Below, piece by piece: positions 1 through 4,452 of a stretch of 11,996 nucleotides of DNA; position 1 is the stretch's first letter; every line of letters starts with the position of its first letter. Origin of the DNA: an uncultured Clostridia bacterium (GTDB lineage: Bacteria > Bacillota > Clostridia > TANB77 > CAG-508); contig CAKPPL010000031.1 of the NCBI GenBank assembly GCA_934177555.1, forward strand, positions 1 to 11,996, read 5' to 3'. The position numbers were made by a program, and so were the translations under genes. The notes under the pieces are model-generated. The model searched no databases. It saw nothing but the letters and a program-made list of their open reading frames with translations, and had not been told where the DNA came from.

Positions 1-2
1 TC

Positions 3-31
3 TTGACTTTACTAGTATTTATTGATATAAA
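3..31 (+). promoter_or_regulatory. Candidate upstream sigma-A promoter
   Basis: TTGACT at 3-8 is followed after 17 bases by TATAAA at 26-31, and the -10 box is preceded by TGA (extended -10). This fits a vegetative promoter reading rightward. It lies about 200 bases before the first gene, and a second, better-placed promoter lies at 121-149, so its product could be a long leader or nothing. Bases 32-120 hold no gene that I can support: one short frame from the ATG near 94 lacks a ribosome binding site. In DNA this AT-rich, chance matches are common. Confidence 0.35.
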
Positions 32-120
32 AGATTATATAATTTCTTTAAGTATATTAATTAATGATAAATAATTGCATTCTTACATTTGAGTTTATTT
101 CATTTAAAGGGAACATAAAA

Positions 121-149
121 TTGACATTTTTTCTAAAATTTGTTATACT
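121..149 (+). promoter_or_regulatory. Sigma-A promoter of the 140-residue orphan gene
   Basis: A perfect -35 TTGACA (121-126) is separated by 17 bases from TATACT (144-149). An overlapping TATAAT at 149-154 would give too long a spacer. Transcription would start near 156, leaving a leader of about 75 bases before the ATG at 231. I see no riboswitch-like structure or clear operator in that leader. Confidence 0.75.
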
Positions 150-230
150 ATAATATATATTTTTTTGTCAATCCTTCTTTTACAGCTTAGTGATTACAAA
201 AAAAATAAAAAATTTTAGGAGGAACACTTA

Positions 231-653
231 ATGACAACAAGCAATGAAACAAAAAAATATGCATCAGATTATATTTTGGAAGTTTTAGATCCAAGTATCT
301 GTTGCTCCGAAAAACTTAATCAGTTAGTTTCTATGTACTGGTGTGAAAAAGATGATATTCATACTTATGAAGATTTATCTAAATTTTCATTTGAACAATG
401 TAAAATTATTGTGGATATTGTCAAAAACAACATCTTGGAAGAACTGACCAAAGATGGTCACAACTTCTTAGTTGCTTCAAAAATTGCAACTCTACTAACT
501 AATTGGGGGTTAGATGAGCAATTAGTTTCTGCTGATTACAAAATTAATTTTTTTGTAGATTTTCAAAAAGCACTTTGCTTAAATCTCGAATTTACTGAAT
601 TCAATGATAATGTATTTAAGTGTATTTCTAAACACTTAGATCAAAAAAAATAA
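231..653 (+). CDS. Hypothetical acidic, cysteine-containing 140-residue protein
   Basis: I do not recognise this protein. The start is well supported: AGGAGG at 217-222 lies 8 bases before the ATG, behind a near-consensus promoter. The product is soluble, with no signal peptide or membrane segment, and reads as mostly alpha-helical. It carries six cysteines (C24, C25, C38, C57, C116, C131), including an adjacent pair after DPSI, but no spaced CxxC zinc motif. It stands alone as a single-gene unit, with its own promoter and a strong terminator right after the stop. Its G+C is slightly above that of the large genes to the right. It could be a lineage-specific regulator, an immunity-type protein or an orphan; nothing in the sequence decides this. 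Confidence 0.75.
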   Translation: MTTSNETKKYASDYILEVLDPSICCSEKLNQLVSMYWCEKDDIHTYEDLSKFSFEQCKIIVDIVKNNILEELTKDGHNFLVASKIATLLTNWGLDEQLVSADYKINFFVDFQKALCLNLEFTEFNDNVFKCISKHLDQKK

Positions 654-656
654 GTA

Positions 657-690
657 AAAAAAGAGGCTGCTGAAAAGTAGTCTCTTTTTT
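657..690. terminator. Bidirectional intrinsic terminator between converging genes
   Basis: A 15-pair stem (left arm 657-671, right arm 676-690, two G-T pairs) closes a GAAA tetraloop. It starts with a run of A and ends with a run of T, so it works on both strands. It ends the 231-653 gene and, read on the minus strand, the 704-988 gene. A second, competing hairpin uses the same left arm: 660-669 can pair with 692-701 with one mismatch, and it also ends in a T run (699-705). Confidence 0.9.
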
Positions 691-703
691 ACAGCCCCTT
701 TTT

Positions 704-988
704 TTATAAGGATTCGAGTTTCTTCACCCATTCATCCTTAGTTTTCTCTGACCTATCATGCCAGATTTCCGAGTAATACAACCTACCATCCGTTTCTCCA
801 CGGATAGCCAAGTTACAGGTGTACTTACCCTCTTTCTGAGCAGTATCTGTACGGATAGCTTCTGATAATTTTTTCTGCTTTTCTTCCACGTTCTCTTCCT
901 GTATCCCAAGATATGTACGTGAATATACAATCTCTCCACTCTCCATATTTGTGATGTTTACTTCTGATGTGTACTGCTGTCTTCCCAT
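704..988 (-). CDS. Hypothetical 94-residue protein, composition unlike its neighbours
   Basis: I do not recognise this family. I chose the internal ATG at 988 (protein begins MGRQQYTSEV) over the longer frame from 1030 because a GGAG ribosome binding site lies just before it and nothing similar precedes the upstream ATG. The product is small, soluble and highly charged. Its pattern suggests a compact beta-rich fold: strands near SEVNITNM, IVYSRTYL, KYTCNLAI and GRLYYSEIW, with a charged helix in the middle (EENVEEKQKKLSEAIR) and a lysine-rich end. My count over 721-960 is about 40% G+C, against about 25% in a sampled line of clpC, which suggests acquisition by transfer. It has its own extended -10 promoter and shares a terminator with the converging gene. 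Nothing shows its function. Confidence 0.75.
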   Translation of the reverse strand: MGRQQYTSEVNITNMESGEIVYSRTYLGIQEENVEEKQKKLSEAIRTDTAQKEGKYTCNLAIRGETDGRLYYSEIWHDRSEKTKDEWVKKLESL

Positions 989-1002
989 AGAGTCTCCTTT
1001 TC

Positions 1003-1015
1003 TGCCAATATGGCA
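1003..1015. repeat. Small perfect inverted repeat before the 94-residue gene
   Basis: TGCCA-ATA-TGGCA is a perfect 5-3-5 inverted repeat in the leader of the minus-strand gene, just upstream of its ribosome binding site. It could be an operator half-site pair or a small RNA hairpin. Its spacing matches that of the repeat at 1070-1082. Confidence 0.4.
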
Positions 1016-1045
1016 ATGAAAATTAATCAATAAAGTTACTTAACT

Positions 1046-1074
1046 ATTATAACATGTTTTATCAAATTTTGCAA
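1046..1074 (-). promoter_or_regulatory. Sigma-A promoter of the 94-residue gene
   Basis: On the minus strand, TTGCAA (1074-1069) is followed after 17 bases by TATAAT (1051-1046), and TGT directly precedes the -10 box (extended -10). The start site would fall near 1040, giving a leader of about 50 bases. It is back to back with the promoter at 1078-1106. Confidence 0.7.
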
Positions 1075-1082
1075 TATTTGCA
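1070..1082. promoter_or_regulatory. Inverted repeat spanning both divergent -35 boxes
   Basis: TGCAA-TAT-TTGCA is a perfect 13-base inverted repeat that covers most of both -35 elements (1069-1074 minus, 1078-1083 plus). A protein bound here would block both promoters at once. Part of the symmetry follows from two divergent TTGCA-type -35 boxes, so the operator role is an inference. Confidence 0.4.
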
Positions 1083-1106
1083 TTAATTAGTAAAATATGC
1101 TATAAT
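1078..1106 (+). promoter_or_regulatory. Sigma-A promoter of the small membrane protein gene
   Basis: TTGCAT (1078-1083), 17 bases, then a perfect TATAAT (1101-1106) preceded by TGC, giving an extended -10. Transcription would start near 1113, some 34 bases before the chosen ATG at 1147. Confidence 0.75.
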
Positions 1107-1146
1107 AATTAGTGTACTAAGGAAGTTTTTTTAAGAGGTGTCAAAA

Positions 1147-1479
1147 ATGGAATTATTAGTAATTATATATATATTAATTTTTATAATTTTTGTATTATGT
1201 ATATATGCAGTTATGCAAATTAAATTAGCAGGTATTGAAGTAAAAGATTTTTGGAGTTTTATAGAAGCAAACCAAATTTTAGATAAATTATATGAATTTT
1301 CACAAAAGTATGAAACTTTATCTCCTCAACAACAAGTAATTTATTTATTAGAAGCTGAAAAAGTTTTTAAAGCATTTGATAAAATTCCTGATATTATATG
1401 GGAAGATGAATTTAAAAAATATGATGAAGTATTAAAAAAATATAATCAAATAAAAGTAAATAGATGGGTATCTCAATAA
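1147..1479 (+). CDS. Small single-pass membrane protein, unknown function
   Basis: The product has 110 residues. The ATG at 1147 is preferred over the GTG at 1138, because AGAGGTG (1134-1140) is its ribosome binding site at a spacing of 6, and the GTG lies inside that site. Residues 2 to about 24 (LLVIIYILIFIIFVLCIYAV) form one strongly hydrophobic membrane helix right at the N-terminus. The rest is a soluble helical domain rich in charged and aromatic residues. There is no lipobox and no clear signal-peptidase site, so it is probably membrane-anchored. The gene is monocistronic, with its own promoter and a terminator that overlaps its stop codon. I do not recognise the family. Confidence 0.8.
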   Translation: MELLVIIYILIFIIFVLCIYAVMQIKLAGIEVKDFWSFIEANQILDKLYEFSQKYETLSPQQQVIYLLEAEKVFKAFDKIPDIIWEDEFKKYDEVLKKYNQIKVNRWVSQ

Positions 1480-1493
1480 ATATCCATCTATTT
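1458..1493. terminator. Terminator overlapping the stop codon, shared with clpC
   Basis: The 14-pair stem (left arm 1458-1471, right arm 1480-1493, one G-T pair) closes an 8-base loop and is followed by more T. The TAA stop of the 1147-1479 gene lies inside the loop. Read on the minus strand it comes just after the clpC stop (1500-1502) and is followed by a T-rich stretch, so it probably also ends clpC. Confidence 0.85.
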
Positions 1494-1499
1494 TTTCTT

Positions 1500-3917
1500 T
1501 TATACTTTCAAATCTTCTGCAGTAATAATTGTTCTTTTTCCTTTTATTAATTTTCCATCTAATATATCTTCTGAAATTTTATTTTCTACTAGATTTTGAA
1601 TCTTTCTTCTTAATGGTCTTGCTCCAAATGTTGTATCAGTAGATATACTAACAATTTTTTCAGCAACACTTGGATCTATTTCTATTAAAAAATTCTGTTC
1701 TTTTAATCTTTCTTCAACTTTTCTTAACATTATTTGAGTAACTTTTTCCATATCATTATGATTTAATTTATGAAACACTATGATTTCATCAATTCTATTA
1801 ACAAATTCTGGCCTTAACTCCTTTTTTAATTCTTTCATGACTTCTTTTTTTGTCTCTTCATATTCATTATTTTCTTTATTATTAATAAATCCTAAAGATT
1901 TCTGATCTGTTATATGTCTTGCTCCAAGGTTTGATGTCATTATTATAACTGTATTTTTAAAATCAACTTCTCTTCCATGAGAATCTGTTAAATGTCCATC
2001 TTCTAGAAGCTGTAATAATATATTCATTACATCTGGATGTGCTTTTTCTATTTCATCAAATAATATTACAGAATATGGCTTTCTCCTTATTTTTTCTGTT
2101 AATTGCCCACTATTATCATATCCTATATATCCTGGAGGTGAACCTATTAATTTTGAGATTGAATGTGGTTCCATATATTCTGACATATCTATTCTTATTA
2201 ATGCTTTTTCATTATCAAATAATATTTCTGATATTGCTTTTGAAAGTTCCGTTTTTCCAACTCCTGTTGGTCCTAAAAATAAGAATGAACCTATTGGTCT
2301 TTTTGGATCTTTTAATCCTGCTCTTCCTCTTCTTATCGCTTTTGCTACTGATACAACTGCTTCATCTTGACCAATTACTCTTTCATGTAATTTTTCTTCT
2401 AATTGTTTTAACTTTTCATTATCATCTTGTGTTAATTTTTGCAAAGGTATTCCCGTCCATTTTGATATAACTTCTGCAATATTTTCTTCTGTAATTTTTA
2501 TTATGTCTTCATTTTTCTTCTTTTTCCATAAATTAAGATTTTCGTCTAAGTCTTTTTTTATTCTTTTTTCAGTATCCCTTATTTCTGCAGCTTTTTCAAA
2601 TTCTTGATTATAAATTGCCTCTTCTTTTTCTTTTTCAATAACTTCTAATTTTTCTTGTAAATTCTTTATTTCATCTGGCTCATTATATAATTTTATTTTT
2701 ACTTGTGAGGATGCCTCATCTATTAAATCTATTGCTTTATCTGGTAAAAATCTATCTGTTACATATCTACTAGACATATTTACTGCTGTTTTTATTGCTT
2801 CATCTGTAATTTTTACATTATGATGTGCCTCATATTTATCTCTTATTCCTTTTAGTATTTCTATTGTTTCTTGTTCTGATGGTTCATCTATATTTACTGG
2901 ACTTAATCTTCTTTCTAATGCAGAGTCTTTTTCTATATATTGCCTATATTCTTCTATTGTTGTTGCTCCTATTAATTGTATTTCTCCTCTTGCTAATAAT
3001 GGTTTTAAAATATTAGATGCATCTATAGCCCCTTCTGCTGCTCCTGCTCCAACTATTGTATGTACTTCATCTATAAATAATATAATATCTTGTGCTTTTT
3101 TTACTTCATTTAATGCTTTTTTTATTCTCTCTTCAAAGTCTCCTCTATATTTTGCTCCTGCAACCATACCTGATATATCTATACTAAATATTCTTTTATC
3201 TTTTATTATATCTGGCACTTCGCCTGATACTATTCTTTCTGCTAATCCTTCTACTATTGCTGTTTTCCCGACTCCTGGTTCTCCTATTAAACATGGGTTA
3301 TTTTTTGTTCTTCTTGATAAAATTTGTATAATTCTATCTATTTCGTTTTCTCTTCCTATTAAATTATCAAATTTCCCTTCTTCTGCTTTTAGTGTTATAT
3401 CTTCTCCAAATTGATTTAATGTTGGTGTTGAAACATAATAATTTTCTTTTCTCTTATTATTGTCTTTTAATGAAATATCATTTTCTTCTTCATTAATAAC
3501 TTGTGCAATCTCATTATATATTTTAGGAATTTCTACATTTAATTCTGTTATTATTCTTATTGCAATACAATCTCCTTCTTTTAAAATAGCTAATAATAAA
3601 TGCTCAGTTCCTATAAAATTATATCCTATCCTTTTCGCTTCTATATATGCATTTTCTAATACTCTTTTAGACTTTGGCGTAAATCCTAATGATTCTTTTA
3701 TTTGTTTTCCTTTTCCTAACATTTCTTCAATCTTTTTTAATACTTTTTCTTCTGTTATTCCTTTGTTTAATAATACTTTTGATGCAATTCCTTCTCCTTC
3801 TTTTATTAATCCATACAAAATATGTTCTGTTCCTATATAATTGTGTCCTTGTTCAATAGATATATCATTTGATATTCCTATTGCTTTTTTAGCTCTATTT
3901 GTAAACTTATAATTCAT
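1500..3917 (-). CDS. clpC: ClpC, AAA+ unfoldase of the Clp protease
   Basis: An 805-residue Hsp100 unfoldase that uses ATP to unfold proteins and feed them into the ClpP chamber in the cytoplasm. Residues 2 to about 145 are two Clp N-terminal repeats. The first AAA+ module has Walker A GEPGVGKT (212-219) and Walker B ILFIDE (279-284). A UVR-like coiled middle domain (about 413-460, EKEEAIYNQEFEKAAEIRD) marks it as ClpC rather than ClpA. The second module has Walker A GPTGVGKT (549-556), Walker B VILFDE (617-622) and sensor 2 GARPLRR (765-771). The ClpP-docking loop reads LGF (675-677), so it should partner ClpP and is not a ClpB disaggregase. Length fits the family. AAGGTG lies 7 bases before the ATG. 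The preceding 52-residue gene overlaps by one base. No CtsR-type repeat (GGTCAAA pair) is visible upstream, and ctsR, mcsA and mcsB are absent from the window. Confidence 0.97.
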   Translation of the reverse strand: MNYKFTNRAKKAIGISNDISIEQGHNYIGTEHILYGLIKEGEGIASKVLLNKGITEEKVLKKIEEMLGKGKQIKESLGFTPKSKRVLENAYIEAKRIGYNFIGTEHLLLAILKEGDCIAIRIITELNVEIPKIYNEIAQVINEEENDISLKDNNKRKENYYVSTPTLNQFGEDITLKAEEGKFDNLIGRENEIDRIIQILSRRTKNNPCLIGEPGVGKTAIVEGLAERIVSGEVPDIIKDKRIFSIDISGMVAGAKYRGDFEERIKKALNEVKKAQDIILFIDEVHTIVGAGAAEGAIDASNILKPLLARGEIQLIGATTIEEYRQYIEKDSALERRLSPVNIDEPSEQETIEILKGIRDKYEAHHNVKITDEAIKTAVNMSSRYVTDRFLPDKAIDLIDEASSQVKIKLYNEPDEIKNLQEKLEVIEKEKEEAIYNQEFEKAAEIRDTEKRIKKDLDENLNLWKKKKNEDIIKITEENIAEVISKWTGIPLQKLTQDDNEKLKQLEEKLHERVIGQDEAVVSVAKAIRRGRAGLKDPKRPIGSFLFLGPTGVGKTELSKAISEILFDNEKALIRIDMSEYMEPHSISKLIGSPPGYIGYDNSGQLTEKIRRKPYSVILFDEIEKAHPDVMNILLQLLEDGHLTDSHGREVDFKNTVIIMTSNLGARHITDQKSLGFINNKENNEYEETKKEVMKELKKELRPEFVNRIDEIIVFHKLNHNDMEKVTQIMLRKVEERLKEQNFLIEIDPSVAEKIVSISTDTTFGARPLRRKIQNLVENKISEDILDGKLIKGKRTIITAEDLKV

Positions 3918-4075
3918 TATTTTTCACCTTCCTTTTTAGTCATATTATTCATTTCTTCTGCTTTTTGCTTTTGTTCTGGTAATGGAATCCATGCAAAATA
4001 TGATGATACAAATTCCCCATATTTAGTTGTATCCTCACCAACATCTGGATGTAATTTATTTTCTTTTTTATCCAT
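3917..4075 (-). CDS. 52-residue orphan translationally coupled to clpC
   Basis: The start at 4075 (MDKKENKLHP) is chosen because AGAGGTG lies 7 bases upstream; the longer frame from 4120 starts inside a hairpin and has no such site. The stop and the clpC start share a base (TAATG at 3919-3915), which implies translational coupling. The protein is hydrophilic and charged, with a central aromatic/proline patch (YFAWIPLPEQ) and a lysine/glutamate-rich tail, with no membrane segment and no cysteine. It is therefore not a short McsA, which needs zinc-binding CxxC pairs. In many Firmicutes clpC is preceded by ctsR-mcsA-mcsB; here only this gene is present. A role as ClpC adaptor or modulator is possible but rests on position alone. 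Confidence 0.75.
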   Translation of the reverse strand: MDKKENKLHPDVGEDTTKYGEFVSSYFAWIPLPEQKQKAEEMNNMTKKEGEK

Positions 4076-4108
4076 TTGTACACCTCTTTCATATTTATTT
4101 TTGCATAC

Positions 4109-4148
4109 AAAAAATAGCACTTACTTTATATTGTATGTGCTATTTTTT
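4109..4148 (-). terminator. Terminator after spoVM
   Basis: A 12-pair stem (arms 4109-4120 and 4137-4148, AAAAAATAGCAC and its complement) closes a 16-base loop and carries a T run on the minus strand, 14 bases after the spoVM stop. An overlapping alternative pairing (4104-4110 with 4131-4137) would disrupt it. The hairpin separates the spoVM unit from the clpC unit. Confidence 0.8.
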
Positions 4149-4160
4149 TATTTTTTATTC
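4130..4160 (-). promoter_or_regulatory. Possible sigma-E-type promoter inside the terminator loop
   Basis: The minus strand reads CATACAAT at 4137-4130, an exact match to the sporulation sigma-E -10 consensus as I recall it. GAATAAA lies at 4160-4154 as a weak -35 match, with a 16-base spacer that is slightly long. A transcript from here would begin inside the hairpin loop, escape termination and carry the 52-residue gene and clpC. No good sigma-A promoter is visible between the hairpin and the 52-residue gene. The call rests on short motifs in AT-rich DNA. Confidence 0.3.
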
Positions 4161-4162
4161 AA

Positions 4163-4237
4163 TTAATCTTTTATCCCGAATAATAATTTTACTATTCCTC
4201 TTAAACATTTTGGAACTTTTTTTACTACAATAGTCAT
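4163..4237 (-). CDS. spoVM: SpoVM, spore coat morphogenetic peptide (24 residues)
   Basis: A very short gene with a strong ribosome binding site: AGGAGG (4248-4243) lies 5 bases before the ATG. From memory, Bacillus subtilis SpoVM (26 residues) aligns without gaps over the first 21 residues. Shared are Pro9, Lys10, Leu12, Gly14, Ile15, Val16 and Gly21, a basic residue at 7 and at 17, and the closing Lys-Asp; the core here reads VPKCLRGIVK. SpoVM is an amphipathic helix that senses the convex forespore membrane, made in the mother cell, and anchors the SpoIVA ATPase that starts coat assembly. Differences include Lys at position 6, where B. subtilis has Ile implicated in SpoIVA contact, Cys11, Arg13, and a tail two residues shorter. 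It follows a 48-residue membrane protein gene by 12 bases and is followed by a terminator. Confidence 0.85.
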   Translation of the reverse strand: MTIVVKKVPKCLRGIVKLLFGIKD

Positions 4238-4249
4238 ATGTACCTCCTT

Positions 4250-4396
4250 TTAGCAGAGTAACCATAATATACCTACTAATATTACTATCACTCCTATTAG
4301 AAATAACCATCCTGTTATTGGGAGGAATAATACTAGTAAGATTCCTATTCCTAAACCTACTAAACATACTCCAAATGTCTTTTTTAAGATTTTCAT
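4250..4396 (-). CDS. 48-residue two-helix membrane protein upstream of spoVM
   Basis: The ATG at 4396 has GGAGG 8 bases upstream. The product begins with a basic patch (MKILKK), then two hydrophobic helices (about residues 8-26 and 30-47) separated by a short Pro-Thr-Gly-Trp turn, ending in WLLC. This predicts a hairpin membrane protein with the N-terminus inside. The stop codon directly abuts the spoVM ribosome binding site, so the two genes are almost certainly co-transcribed and probably co-translated. Similar tiny hydrophobic proteins are common in Clostridia, but I cannot name a family. A sporulation-time role, perhaps in the membrane on which SpoVM acts, is an inference from position only. 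The competing 70-residue frame at 4155-4367 lacks a properly spaced ribosome binding site. Confidence 0.8.
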   Translation of the reverse strand: MKILKKTFGVCLVGLGIGILLVLFLPITGWLFLIGVIVILVGILWLLC

Positions 4397-4423
4397 TATG
4401 ATTTCCTCCAAGATTTTTATTAT

Positions 4424-4452
4424 ATTATATTCTTTTGAGGAAATTATGTGAC
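4424..4452 (-). promoter_or_regulatory. Candidate promoter of the 48-residue gene and spoVM
   Basis: On the minus strand GTCACA (4452-4447) is followed after 17 bases by TATAAT (4429-4424), a weak -35 with a perfect -10. The same stretch can be read as a sigma-E-like site (ACATAAT with AATATAAT, 6 of 8 matches to the -10). Sigma-E controls spoVM in B. subtilis. It overlaps the end of the upstream glucoamylase gene, so read-through from that operon is an alternative. Confidence 0.4.

Noticed and set aside
64..153. Short plus-strand frame before the first gene
   Set aside because: It has no ribosome binding site and overlaps the promoter at 121-149.
724..1016. Two other minus-strand frames (724-939 and 825-1016) overlapping the 94-residue gene
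   Set aside because: They overlap a frame with a well-spaced ribosome binding site, promoter and terminator, and have no start signals of their own.
3917..4120. The 52-residue protein as a truncated McsA or CtsR
   Set aside because: It has no CxxC zinc pairs and no helix-turn-helix, and no sequence resembling either family.
4076..4148. CtsR or CIRCE heat-shock operator ahead of clpC
   Set aside because: Neither the GGTCAAA tandem repeat nor the CIRCE inverted repeat (TTAGCACTC type) is present in complete form; the TAGCAC in the hairpin lacks the rest of the motif.
4155..4367. Minus-strand frame of 70 residues (MFSRFRNRNL...)
   Set aside because: It runs out of frame across both the 48-residue gene and spoVM, and its only GGAG lies one base from the ATG. 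The two shorter genes have proper ribosome binding sites and meaningful products.
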